NCBI GenBank assembly: GCA_020310875.1
Contig: CM035408.1
Span: 140,302,907 to 140,366,906 of the forward strand
Origin: Ceratopteris richardii
Taxonomy: Eukaryota > Streptophyta > Polypodiopsida > Polypodiales > Pteridaceae
Direction of reading: 5' to 3'
DNA: 64,000 nt
Shown one piece after another: positions 45,325-57,183 of this stretch; positions within the stretch are counted from its first letter, which is position 1, and every line of letters begins with the position of its first letter. Made by a program: the position numbers and the translations under genes. A model generated the notes under the pieces. It saw nothing but the letters and a program-made list of their open reading frames with translations. It was not told where the DNA came from and searched no databases.

Positions 45325-46100
45325 TCTTTAGGAATCTAGGTATTTTCTAGAGGAGGTATTCTCCACCATGATAGGAGATAGAAGCAAAGTGAGTGCACAA
45401 CCTTGTCTGATCAAGCCCTTAAGTCTAATTGATTGGGAGAGTTGTTCATTAATATGAATGCAAGCAGAGGTGTTTCTTAGAAGCACCAAAATCATCTTGA
45501 AAGTTATAAGATTTGAGCCATGTCCAAGATCTTTCCAAGATTCAAGAATGAACTCCCACTTGAGTATATCAAATGCTTTGTCCAAGTCAATTTTAAGAAA
45601 GAGGACATCCTAAGAAGATTTGTCTGAAAAGACAACTCTGTCCCAAATATCAATGATCACCTCAAGGATGGATGAGCCCTTATGAACCCTTTCTAATCTT
45701 CATTGATCTAGGAGTGCAAGTGGTCACTTATGTGATTAGATAGGACCTTAGCAAGGACCTTGTAAATATTGTTTAAAATTTTAATAGGGCACTAAATCTT
45801 GATCTTTTTTTTGTAGCGCTTCATGTGAATAAGATTAATTACACCTTTGTTAAGAGATCCAGAAGACACACCAAAAAACATGGCCTCCTACCAAACCATG
45901 CACTACACATTCACCTCAACCTGTGTGAAGTTTCTATAGAATTCATTGGTGAGACCATCCAATTCTTTGCTTTTACTATTAGGAAGCAAATTAAGCACTT
46001 CTAGAATATCTATGTTGGGGATAGGAGAATCAAGGATCAGAGGCATATTTTGTGCTTCTTACTCAAGATATTGTAGCCATAGAATCAAGATTATGATGAG
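45325..46100 (-). mobile_element. LINE reverse transcriptase fragment
   Basis: Minus-strand translations match the L1-type RT core in order: KILNNIYKVLAKVLSNHISD, then GFIRAHPSLEVI, then DLDKAFDILKWEFILESW, then LKGLIRQGCALTLLL (the F..RGVRQG.PLSP motif). Stops interrupt it, for example within the first segment. No tail or duplication is visible, so it is an old internal fragment. Confidence 0.65.
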
Positions 46101-46139
46101 AAAATGGTGAGGAAACATCTAGAGGATGAATGAAGCAAC

Positions 46140-49100
46140 CAATAATAATTGCTCTATTTTTTCATAGGTATTACATTTTACACCCATGGTTATAAGTCAT
46201 ACATGCGATTGATTCCCTTGAGTGTTTCTTCATAAGAACTCGAAATATTTCTTTAGACGACTTGTCTGCTTTCCCTACCTACCATTCTTTAAAGCAAATC
46301 TAAAGATTTTTTCTTTGAATTTCCTCTTCATGTCTAAGAATGATTTTGATCTTTTGGAGCCCTTAATAGGGGTGCATTTGACCTTTCTTGATTGCAATCT
46401 TCAAGGACCATAACCTTCAGTAATTATTTCCCCTTTTAGCATGATGAATTTTGTGGATCTCCTTCTAGCTCCTCAACAAAATATATTGTATTTGCTTAAC
46501 TTCCTCCATTAAACACTTGATCGGAGAGGAGTAGACATAGAATACGAGACTATAGGCAAGGATATTTCCTGCCAAATCAAGGCGATGGAGAAGGTCAACG
46601 AATCACATGTATTACTAATGCGTTAGGATAAATCATAGTGATTATTGCAAGAGAAGATGACGAGGGCTAGATGACAAATGCTAATACCTAAATCTCTCAA
46701 TTAAGTTGACCTTAGTCATAATAACAATGGCTATAGATTTCTATGTTGAAGGAGCTTTGATTCCAATAATGCATTTTGAGACTAGGACTAGATATGGGCA
46801 TTCATACACATCAAAGAAGGGTTTCATATCCTAGAAGATGGAGTGAGCATGAAGCAAGGCAATGAATAGGTCGATCCATAGCTTCTCAAATGAGATATAT
46901 GTTATTACATGAAAATTTAAGTTCTAGTAGCCATTACTAGGGAAGTCATCAAGGGGGATATGTTTGTTGTAATATTTACCCACAATGCAACCATTAGGTC
47001 AGGGGAATAGGGAAATTTCGATATAAGGTTTCTACTCCCAATTCATGAACAAAGTATACTTAAACATTGCCATCAAATCTGATTTAGAACTCTATTGAGA
47101 GAGTAAATCAAATATTAAATAAACTATTATGAAATATTGAATCAAAGAGAGAATTATTCATCAATCTTGAAATTAATGTAGTCTTGTGCTACATCATGCC
47201 TTCTAGATTAATACTCATCTTTGAGCAAAATCGATAGATCATGTCAATACAAGAAGCTTGAGCATTACTAGTCCGGCGATGAATAACAATAGTTTGTCTT
47301 CCATAGAAAAATTTTGTGTAACCGAACATCAACCATCGTGTAATTTACAAGGGTATTAATAAAAAGTGTAGTTTGGTCTTCAATTGCGTATCTTGTGTCC
47401 TCTGATTGCTTTTCTACTTTAGCTACATTATTTATTTTTGCAAGAAACACATGTAAATTATTTGTAAATGTAAGAAGCCGAGAATTTAGAGAATTCTAAT
47501 CTTCTCAAATGTTTTTCATATCTTGATAAAAAATGGAACTATCCATCAACATCCATTGCTTATGCTCAAGGGTTCCCTGTAATTTCTCTACATAATTTGT
47601 TGCTCTTCTTCACTTTCTTCCAATCTAGTTTTTAAAGATAAAAGTTCTCTTTCAATAATCTTCAAGCACGTTATCTCTACCAGCTAGGATATCTTCTAAC
47701 TCTTGCACTAGAGCTTTTAAACATTCGTTTTCTACTTGTAGATTTTGAGTAGTTTTCTCCCAATAGTTGGAGCTACCTTCATCTTTTTCTATCTGTAATT
47801 AACATAGTTCCAACATTTTTTCAATGTCTTCTAAATAGTTATGGAGATTGTAAAGTGCATATATGAAGGATACATATTAGAAGTCTAGGGTATAGGCGAA
47901 TGCACCCTACCATGTGCATTACTCCATGGATCCTTTCGCTGCTCATTAAACTTAAGGAAATTACTATAACCCTTATGTTAATGCATGCATTGTTGTTTAA
48001 GTTTTTGCTCTTGATGAAACTATGGTTATCATTGCACTCTTTCTTTTCTATCACATTCTTGTCTCCATCTTTCTTCCTACATGAAAGCTTTTTGCTAAAT
48101 CATCCTTTGCTTTTCTTCTTCCAACCTATCTCCTTCCTCCTAATGTTGTATCTCCGCTTCAAACCCTCTTGTTTTCTAATCTCCCTTCTCCCTTCCTTAT
48201 TCCTCAACTCACTGAAGAACTTCCTGTTTTACTACATGCTGCTTCTAGTGCCTCTTGTGTCTCTCTACTTAATCATCTGTATCTCCCATATTTGGTGGAT
48301 TAGATTGCCTTAATACTTTATGCTCCAAAATTCCTCCAGACATTTGGTCCATTTTTATTCTATTAGGAAAACCTGCGGAGTTCATAAATTGTGTTTCCAA
48401 AATTCATATACCCATTAATTTTTGTAGATTCCACTAATAGATAGTATAGAAAGTGAAATTCTATAATGCTTGCTTTGTAGGTTAACTAGAAGCATGAAAA
48501 AATGCAACCCTATCTGTCATGGTGAGCTTTGGCAAAGGTGTTGAATTATATTCAATAGAAGAAGGTTTGTTGAAGATCTCCTATACTCTCCTAATTGAGA
48601 CAAACTTTTTTTATGATAATTTTTTTGATAGTGATAACCTTTTGCTGACATCCATGTATTGGATTTATAAAGATGATAGTTTCCTCATAGATTAATAATT
48701 GGAATACATGGATATTATGACCTTATTTCTCGAACTATTCATGCATTTGGAGTAGGAAAGTGATGGATATCAGGTGTATTTGAACGTTATGCAATTCATT
48801 CATGGCATGTTCCAACAAAGTCCTTCTAGCGAACCACTCAATGTGATGTCATGGCAACTAATTTGGCATATGCACTTGGTGCACGTCTCATATTTGCATA
48901 GAATTTGGCTCATGTTGCATCATGGTCTCCCATCTTTGTAGTTATATTTAACCTCAATACAAATAGTAACTTTGATGAATAGGGGAATTGTGACTATGGA
49001 TAGACAAAATCTATGGTTTCTACTATTTATTCATAGATAGGCTATACATTAGCATCACCATCACCTCCGAATCAAGACTCAATCAAAAAATTAGTTGTAT

Positions 49101-49260
49101 CATACATGCAATGATATGGAAGATTGCATAAAAGATATAATAATTCATAAGTCTTTAGAAATCATAGTACTCCTTTCATATTCCATCATACTTCCAATCA
49201 CATATAAATCAGCTTCTAGCAAATAGGCAAACTATGTCGATACAAAGGAGAGCTTTTGTA
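46140..49260. repeat. Dispersed repeat of unknown nature, copy 2 (discontinuous)
   Basis: 46,140-46,430 matches 40,500-40,720, and 47,040-49,260 matches about 40,690-42,700. The intervening 46,430-47,040 includes an eroded piece of the complex I-like pseudogene (46,670-46,965). No coding frame is preserved in both copies. Confidence 0.5.
46670..46965 (-). pseudogene. Eroded 3' piece of the complex I-like pseudogene family
   Basis: Aligns with 8,510-8,820: CTAAATCTCTCAATTAAGTT, ATTTTGAGACTAGGACTAG, then GGAAGTCATCAAGGGGGA. It corresponds to the downstream half, whereas 42,780-43,180 is the upstream half. Confidence 0.35.
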
Positions 49261-49746
49261 TGTCCACTCTATCTATTTCAACCTTTATACTACTACTTGC
49301 TTCCAAAATGTCCTGATAATCTTGCAAATCTTCAAAAAGCCAATCCAAGAACTCAATATGAAGTGTATATAATATCTACAAAATGTATGATTCCTTTTAG
49401 AATCAAATTGGATTGATATGATCCCCTTACTTTCTTTGTTTATGTATCTAGCAAGATTTTAACAACTACCCATTTTATGGATTTGCTACCTTGTGCTAGA
49501 TTATGAACTTAGGTTGACTTGTGTTTGATCTACTTCTCTTATCTTTCTATATATTGCATTATTCTCAGTGTGCTCTCTGGACACTATTTCCACCTACTCG
49601 GATACCCATCCTTAGTTTTTAAGTCCCACTATACAAATTTATTGTTACTAAGAATATGCTGATTTTTGAAAGATGTACATACCTATTGTAAAAAAAATAC
49701 TTGTTCAACTTATATTTTGTTTGTGAAATCCTTGTTCTTGTTGGAT
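49261..49746. other. No recognisable feature
   Basis: About 490 bp between the unknown repeat and a copia LTR; nothing recognised. Confidence 0.3.
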
Positions 49747-49967
49747 TTAGATGTCTATGAAAGCACAAGAACAACACAAGGAAGAAGAAGAATCTTGGAG
49801 CGCAACACACAATACTGAATGTATTAGGACTAGAATGTACAAAATATAAGTAGCCTGTTAGGGCAATAGGCATATATACAAGCCGGGGTGGGACCTCCTA
49901 AAGAGGGAAAAAAGTGCCCCGATGGTCCTAGTGTGTTCACACACATCACTACCTAAATATATCAATG
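49747..49967 (-). repeat. Probable short copia LTR
   Basis: Read on the minus strand it follows a purine-rich CACGGGGGATTCAT tract, starts TGATATATTTAGG, has a TATA-like TTGTATATATGCC and could end ...AAATCCAACA (TG...CA). It sits directly downstream of copia RNase H, where the 3' LTR belongs. No second LTR is seen. Confidence 0.4.
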
Positions 49968-50040
49968 AATCCCCCGTGGGAGTGATGTGGTGAACAAGGA
50001 GGTGGCACTCATGTATAAGGACATGCCAAGCTATGTGGAA

Positions 50041-51864
50041 TCAATCCACAAAAGGAAGTAAGCCCAAAGCTTTGCAGAAAGCTTCAAACTTCTCCCTAGG
50101 GAGAGCCTTCATGAAAAGGTCTGCAATGTTCTCTTGCATGGGAAGATATGCCAAGCTATTCTCCCCCGCAGAAAACATCTCCCTAACATAATGATAAAGC
50201 ACCTCAATGTGCTTATTGTGAGCATGGAACACAGGGTTCTTTGCAACTGCCAATGCGTTGTGACTGTCAATGAAGATGGTGGTGGCAGAAGACTGACCAA
50301 CACCCAAATTAGCCATAAGGTGTCTGAGCCACACACACTCAACAGTCGTTGTGAAAGTTGCCCTATACTCAGCCTCACAACAAGAACTCGCCATAGTAGG
50401 CTGCTTCTTGCTCAACCAAGATATACATGAGCTACCAGGCATAAAGCAAAAGCCACTAGTGGACACATGAGTGTCATAGCAAAGAGTCCAATCATTGTCA
50501 GAAAAAGCATGCAAATCTAGTGGTAGTGATCCCACCCTTGGGATAAAACAATCCAAGTAGCTCGGTACTACTCAAGTAGCAAAAGATGCACTTAACTGCC
50601 TGCCAATGTTTGATACCTAGGCAATGCATAAACCTGCTCGTTTTTGAGACACCAAATTGAATATATGGCCGAGTAATGCATAAGTAAATCAAGCATCCAA
50701 CAGCCTACTGATAGAGAACATTGCCAAATGCATTTCGAGCATCATGAAGACTCAACCAAAAAACCTATCTTCATAGGAGTGGCAATAGGTTTACAGTCTT
50801 CAAGGCCAAAATGCTGCAATAATGTGCCAATATATTTCATTTGACACAAAGCCATTCCACCATCAACGTGCATAAACTTTATGCCCAAATAATGATGCAA
50901 ATGCCCCAAATCAGACATCTCAAATGAGGCATGTAAATCAGCCTTAAAATCAGCAATATGCTCTTCATGAGGGGCAGTGAGCAACATGTCATCAACATAC
51001 ACCACAATGATCAAAAGTACATAATTAGCATGCTTGACATATAAGGTGTTTTCAATTGGATTGTTCTCAAAACCATGTGCGATCAGATAGGCATGTACCT
51101 TTTCATATCAAGCACGTGGTGCTTGTTTCAAACCATATAAAGCCTTTCTTAACCTACACACCTGGTTTTCATGCCCTCTTTACATGAAGCCATGGGGCTG
51201 AAAAACATACACATCTTCATGCAAGTCACCATTCTGAAATTTTTTTTTAATGTCCAAATGAGGTACATTCCAAGCATGATGAGCTGGAAGTGCACAGATG
51301 CTACGAACAGTAGTCTTTCAACATGTAGGTGCAAACGTCTCATCAAAATCAATGTCTCTTTGTTATGCATAACCCTTTGCAACAAGCCTAAACTTTTACC
51401 TATCAATTCTTCCATCAGGTTTACGCTTCACCTTGTAAACCCACTTAGTGCCAATGGCCTTCTTCCCAGGAGGCAAGTCACATAAAAGTGTATCATTATG
51501 CTCCACGTGAGCTGGCTCCACAACATGAACACTAAGATCTATGCAATGGTCTAACTCTAATTGAGTAAAGTTAAAATGTTGTACATCAGCATCCACCATC
51601 ATGCTCTAAATGAGCATCTAACTGATTATCCACAGTGCTCTCCACAAGAGCATCAATATGATAAACATAGTCACACTCTGTATTAGCATCGTAAGCATCC
51701 AAAACATGCTCTATATGTGCATCCATTTGCACATCTGAATCTTCACATGCATGTCCATCATGAATGTCAATAAACGTATGTGTAGGTAGATAAAATGAGA
51801 CATGATAAGTTTGAAACTTCCTATACCATTGAAATCCCATTGAGACAAGACTCCTTTTGTTCAT
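50041..51864 (-). mobile_element. Ty1/copia fossil, RT and RNase H
   Basis: Minus strand, 5' to 3': the acidic spacer before RT (51,586-51,864), the RT front (GTKWVYKVKRKPDGRIDR, 51,400-51,600), the RT palm with VVYVDDMLL (50,742-51,014) and RNase H with a largely open frame (50,041-50,556: FSDNDWTLCYDTHVSTSG, FIDSHNALAVAKNPVFHAH, and ADLFMKALPREKF). It is a different copia lineage from the one at 3.6-6.7 kb and better preserved, but still broken at several places and 5'-truncated. Confidence 0.9.
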
Positions 51865-51899
51865 TTGAGTGAATAAAGGTTTTCTTTATTGTGCTTGTG

Positions 51900-53150
51900 A
51901 GGACACCTATGCTTCAAGGCTACATACAAAAGTTGATTCTTTCTCTCATCAATGATATCAAAGCTTTTTGACATACAAAGGCATTCAAGGAGGACCACGA
52001 GAAGCCATTTAGGGATCTTGAAGGAAGGAGAGCATTTGTATAAAGTTCAAAAGCACACAATAATGCAAAGGGAGACTACTAGTAAAGAAGGAAGGCATCA
52101 ACGTCGTTTTTCTGGTACTTGTGAAGTACAAGTGTAAAAGCTATGGTTATTTATCTCCTCTCTTGCATCAAAGGGATCTAGGAGAGTGCATTAAAGTACA
52201 ACGAGTTAGAGGATAGTACTCAAATCGAGAAGTTGGACAAAAACAATCATTAGCCATGAAGGTTTATAATATCTAGCTATCTCATTGGGAAAGGATTATA
52301 GGGTCTCATTAGTGGCACACATGCTTCACCAAGATTAGGAGATAATCTAGCTCTTGATCAATTGCGGAACTTCAAAGGGTGGAATAAGAGAGATAGGATC
52401 ATCATTCTCATATTATCTCAGCACATTAGCAATGTCATGATAGTATATATACAAGATTTAGACATCTACATGAAGGGATTGGAAACCCTATAAAAAAATA
52501 CTCTACTTCAACCAAATCTAGGAGGATCCAATCATGAATGAACTCAACAATTGGAAGAAAAAGCCTAGTAGCAATTTAAATGACAAGGTTTTTAAAGGCA
52601 AAGAGGTTAGTGATGCATTGGTTTCCAAAGGTTTTGTTATGAATTATGGAACGTGTTGAACAAGGAATTATTGGAGTGTTGATCTATTAATTTATTTATG
52701 TGTTCTGATGTTTTAATCTGGGAGCTGAAGGTTTGTGAGGGCGTGAAAGGCATGAAAGGGCATGGAAATTTTGAATATGTGAGGACATCAATAATTGGAT
52801 TTATATTTTATATAATTTTTACATAAACTCATATATAGGGTTCTATTCTTAGAAACATTTAGTAAAAGTAGTGGTTAGGATAAGGATTGCTATAAACCAC
52901 AGTTTCTATTAATAAAAGCAAAGGCTCTACACAAAAGAGAGCAACTTTTACATTAATACTTGCTTTTTGAAGTTGCCTCATTTTACATAACGAAAATTTG
53001 TATAAATACATGCACTCTATGGATTGTCAAAATAGAATGCATGAAGGGAGATTGCACCCAATCTTGTGTTTTGTCTCGTCTCTTTGCATATGTTTTTTGT
53101 GTGTGTTTTTTGCACCCATATCCTTTGTGTGCACATGAATTAAGATCCTA
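51900..53150. other. Unassigned sequence upstream of a primer-binding site
   Basis: 1.25 kb with no recognisable gene. Its right part may be an LTR (a TG-starting stretch near 52,653 and the adjacent primer site at 53,158), but no partner LTR is present. Confidence 0.3.
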
Positions 53151-53157
53151 GTAATAG

Positions 53158-53169
53158 TGGTATCAGAGC
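53158..53169 (+). other. Retrotransposon primer-binding site (initiator-Met tRNA)
   Basis: TGGTATCAGAGC, the exact complement of the plant initiator-Met tRNA 3' region used by many copia and gypsy elements to prime minus-strand synthesis. It marks the start of the internal region of a plus-strand LTR element. Confidence 0.7.
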
Positions 53170-53369
53170 TCTACATGCGTCACTATGGAGGGTCTGTTTT
53201 CATTTGTTTTGGCATTAGATCTTTGTTCCGCTTTTCTTTCCATTTCCATTTTCTGATTTTTATTATGATACTTGTCCTTCTCTCTGTTTCAATTTTAGTT
53301 TGAGTTCCAATTTGAGTTTCGGTTCTACTTGTGGTTCCTATTTCTGTTTCCATTCCAGTTCATGACCCT

Positions 53370-53470
53370 TTGTTTACACCTACATTTACACCTATGTTTA
53401 CACCTACATTTACACCTATCTTACATTTAAACCTATGTTTATACCTACCTTTACACCTACCTTTACTCCT
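53370..53470 (+). repeat. TTTACACCTAC minisatellite
   Basis: About nine units of TTTACACCTAYV with variants (TTTACACCTACATTTACACC...), in the leader downstream of the primer site. Confidence 0.85.
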
Positions 53471-53631
53471 CCAAGGCATCGACTAAGAAATATAACTCAG
53501 GGATAATTAAGGCATAACTTTGGCATCTTTGGCTTCCTAGGCGCCCATGGCTCCGTTGTCAATTGTTGGCAGCCGTTGGCTACATGCGAACACCCTCTAA
53601 TTAATAAGTGGCAATGATGAGTTTTATATTC

Positions 53632-53702
53632 GCCAAGGAGGGAGGATTTGAGCCCACAACCTTACACTCACAAGTCTAGTGTTTTACCACTATACTATCT
53701 CT
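53632..53702 (-). repeat. tRNA-derived SINE-like head
   Basis: Minus strand AGATAGTATAGTGGTAAAAC (A box) and GGTTGTGGGCTCAAATCC (B box), the classic arrangement of a plant SINE head. The body and tail are not clearly delimited. Confidence 0.45.
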
Positions 53703-53881
53703 TTGTGTTCTCACTCTAGTTCTCTTTTCTTATATTTAACACAACTTGCATCTCTTTCTTACTCTTTCAATTCTCAAGAACCACCCTTCCTTTTACATTT
53801 TAATTAAAGCAATCTCAAATTTTTTTACACATTTAGCAAGAGTGTTTTGTTCTCTACATACCCAACGATCCTACATAGACC

Positions 53882-54154
53882 ATGGAGGATTTTGATGAGT
53901 CACCTCTACTCGAGGTACCACTTCAGCAACAGCTAGAGCTCCTATGGCATGAAGTTCGAGGCATTCAAAATGAGATCCGGACACCCAATGAAGTATTTCA
54001 GAAGATGCAATCTAAAGAAGATAACCTTTTGAGGGTGGTAAAAGCTATTGTCTCTAACCAAGATAATGGCACAAAACCAAAGGTTTGTGTCAAAAATCAC
54101 CAATTTCTATGGTTTGGTGGCCGTAAGGATGGACCTTTATTTCTTTACATATGA
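53882..54154 (+). other. Short open frame in LTR-element leader, possible gag start
   Basis: MEDFDESPLLEVPLQQQLEL begins about 700 bp after the primer site and continues for 90 residues with a Leu/Glu/Gln-rich, coiled-coil-like start. The position fits a gag N-terminus; no diagnostic motif is present. Fossil fragment. Confidence 0.3.
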
Positions 54155-54349
54155 TGTATTTACATATAGAATTCAGTATGTAGGAGCATACTTTAGTTAC
54201 ACTTTCCAAAATAAATTAGAATATTTAGAGCATATTCTAGACCATGAATGAGTGAAAAAAATTGAATAGTTAGTAATGTATGCTCTTTTATTGACTTACT
54301 TAGACACTATGATAGCCTCTCAACCACTTTCGCCAAAGAAATTAGATTT

Positions 54350-54960
54350 TGTGTGATTGTGGAAGAATGAAGAACAACTTTCAAGCATTTATCTTTGTGA
54401 GATCCATCCAACATAACATCACCTATGTGTGTAATAGCATGAGGAGTATCATCACATGTTTCCATATGCCCTCTACTTGATGGGACCTACTTTTTTAGAA
54501 GAAATCCTTCCTATAACTCATGTCATTGTTGCATCCACTATCAATGTACCATGTGCTTGACCCTTGTGTCTTGTAATGAATTGCCTGCATCGTACCTAGC
54601 ATACTCTCATATTCATTTGAAGTAGATGCATAAGTACATTATTCCTTGTAGGTTGAATTTGTCTTCTCTCTTTTATAGGAATCCCTAGCATAGGGTTTTT
54701 CTCTCTTTGAAGAACCCTTCTGTGTTTTGGTTGTCTTTATTTGGGTTGAACCTTCCTCCTCTACCCTTAAACTTGCCTCCCCTCTTAATGAAGAGTATAT
54801 GCTTCCTTGGTCTTGATGAGCAACATCATTTGATCCTCTCCCTTGTCTATCTCTTCCTATGCTCTAGCTCGTTCCTCAGCTCTATCTGAATAGAATGCTT
54901 GGGCTTCATTTCCCTTTGCCTTTGAGCCTCCAATATTCATCTCCTCAATGCCATCAAGGT
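54350..54960 (-). mobile_element. Ty1/copia fossil, protease region
   Basis: Minus-strand TWYIDSGCNNDMSYRKDF near 54,510-54,570 is the copia aspartic protease active site (WYIDSGC..HM). The preceding Lys/Glu-rich stretch fits the gag end. It is oriented like the copia pol at 50,041-51,864 and may be the same element separated by later insertions, but this is not proven. Confidence 0.6.
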
Positions 54961-55925
54961 CGTCAATTACTCAATTTTATCTTTGACATACATACATGTT
55001 TAGTTAGATTAAGAACATCATATAGATCTTAGTGTTCATGGTGTGGAGTTAGCTCATTGTAGAGAAGGTACTGGGGTGCCTAATTTTAATAATGCAGGCA
55101 ATGTGTTCTTCCAATATTTCACCTACTCAAGGGAGGTTATCCTCAGAGAAGTATACCCTTTGATATTCCTGTGAGTAGAGGATTACAATAGACACACGGT
55201 ATTGCAAGCACTCGGAAAGAAAGTTAATGACAATTGACAATAGTGAAGGATGAAACCATTCCTTAGTCCGAACAGGGATTACAACATAAGCAAAAGAAAT
55301 GCTCTAGAAGTTGATACCCTGGATCCAACCAGTACATACAATGAACACCACTTAATGCAGACAAGCACTGATCAGTACAAGGTATGGAGACTTGCTCTAA
55401 GGGAAAGAACACAAAAGTATCACGGACTCACACCGAATGACAAAATCAAGCCACTTTCTTCACACTATAGTGCTATTATCCTCCACTGGGGAGCCCACGC
55501 TCTGTATCCTCACCACAGAGTGACTCCTACATTAGGCTTGTAGCCGCAGAGTGCAAATAAAGGACCCCAAGAGATGCCGCTATCAGCTTTGTACGTGTGT
55601 GTATATCCCCCAATGAGTATTAGTCCATTGCTTTTATAGGCTCCATTAGCTCCAGAGGGCCTTGCCGATTCCTCGCATCCACTGAATATGCGCCGATTGA
55701 TTGCCCCAAAATTGGAGGGGTAGATCAAATATGCCACCAGTTTTGAACTGGATCCTCAAAAATAGGCAATTGTCACGAATGGTTGGTGACAAGAGTCTTT
55801 TATCCTTTTACAATTTAACCACTTTCTCTTTTACTGTCACTTTTGCATGCAAGTGGAGATCCTCATTATGAGCTGCCCGTGATATTCAAATGATCCTTAG
55901 AAGCACATCATTCAGATAATGTTTG
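54961..55925. other. No recognisable feature
   Basis: About 960 bp of mixed sequence between the copia protease and the G-rich minisatellite; no gene or repeat recognised. Confidence 0.3.
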
Positions 55926-55949
55926 TAGTAGCCTCTGACCCTTACATAT

Positions 55950-56398
55950 TGAGTGGGAGAGATGGTGGGTGGTGTGGGAGGTGTAGGTGGAGTGGTGGGG
56001 GGTTTTGGGTGATGCGGGAGGTATGGGTGGAGTGGTGGGAGGTTGTGGGTGGTGAGGGAGGTGTGGGTGGAGCAGTGGGAGGTTGTGGGTGGTGTGGGTG
56101 GTGTGGGTGGAGTGGTGTGGGTGGAGTGGTGTGGGTGGAGTGGGAGGTGTGGGTGGAGTGGTGGGAGGTTGTGGGTGGAGTGGGAGGTGTGAGTGGGTTC
56201 TGGGTGGTGCGGGAGGTGTGGGTGGAGTGGTGGGAGGTTTTGGGTGGTGCAGGAGGTGTGGGTGGAGTGATGGGAGGTTGTGGGTGGTGTGGGAGGTGTG
56301 GGTGGAGTGGTGGGAGGTTGTGGGTGGTGTGGGACGTGTGGGTGGAGTGGTGGGAGGTTGTGGGTGGTGTGGGAGGTGCGGGTGGAGTGGTGGGAGAT
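55950..56398 (+). repeat. G-rich minisatellite (GGTGTGGGTGGAGTGGTGGGA)
   Basis: A ~60-bp higher-order unit (GTGGGTGGAGTGGTGGGAGG, then TTGTGGGTGGTGTGGGAG) repeated about seven to eight times. The plus strand is almost free of C, and runs of GGG separated by one to three bases could form G-quadruplexes. Confidence 0.9.
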
Positions 56399-56619
56399 AG
56401 GAATTCCTTGTTGAAGATCAATAATTGCAGTGATCCATCCCCATCATTATGAAATTTCAAAATATTTTCTGGGCCTATCGACCAAGGTGATAAACTCGTT
56501 GAATTCATCAGTGTAGCACGCGTGCGGCCTAGAACATCTAAGGTCATCATAGACTTGTTATTGCTTCAAAAACTCATTGAATTCATCAGAGTAGCGTGCT
56601 GCGAGTGGGTGAGTGAGAA

Positions 56620-57075
56620 AGACATGGGGGTGGACTAGGGGAGGCTGAAGTTGGCGGAAAAGAGGGAGGCATGGGGGTTGCGGGAGGTTGCATGTGGGGG
56701 AGATGGAGGCTTAGGGGGGGGGTTGCAAGAGGCTATGGGTGTGGGAGTGAGGAACGCGTGGGGGTGGGCTGTTGGAGATGGTGGGAGGGGGAGGTGGGGC
56801 CTTGGGCAGGGGTAGGAGGAGTGTGTGGGGGGTTGGGCTACGGGGGAGGGTGTGCTGGGGGGTGCGCGTGGGTATAGGAGGGGGAGGTTGAGGTGCTGAG
56901 TGGGCACGGCTGCAGAGGCAGGGGGGAAAGAGGGAGCAGCGGGTGGGGGGGCAGTGGGGAGAGCGGGTGGGTATAGAGAGAGCAGCGGGCACGGGGGGCT
57001 GCAGAGGCGGGGGGAAGAGAGGGAGCAGCGGGCGGGGGGGCAACGAGGATAGCGGGTGGGTATAGGAGGGGATGG
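56620..57075 (+). repeat. G-rich tract with GGGGG runs
   Basis: Strongly strand-asymmetric purine-rich sequence with imperfect repeats (AGAGGCGGGGGGAAGAGAGG, GAGCAGCGGGCGGGGGGGCA). On the minus strand it lies downstream of the gypsy 3' LTR start and may be part of that LTR. Confidence 0.7.
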
Positions 57076-57080
57076 TGGGG

Positions 57081-57082
<2 letters not shown>

Positions 57083-57158
<76 letters not shown>

Positions 57159-57165
57159 GAGAGAG
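57083..57165 (+). repeat. (GA)n microsatellite
   Basis: About 40 GA repeats. It is located ~20 bp inside the presumed start of the gypsy 3' LTR (minus strand: TGTAGCATCCGTGTAG then CT repeats). Confidence 0.95.
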
Positions 57166-57183
57166 AAACTACACGGATGCTAC

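Noticed and set aside
55919-56550. Gly/Val/Trp-rich and Pro/Thr/His-rich open frames
   Set aside because: Translation of the G-rich minisatellite on both strands.
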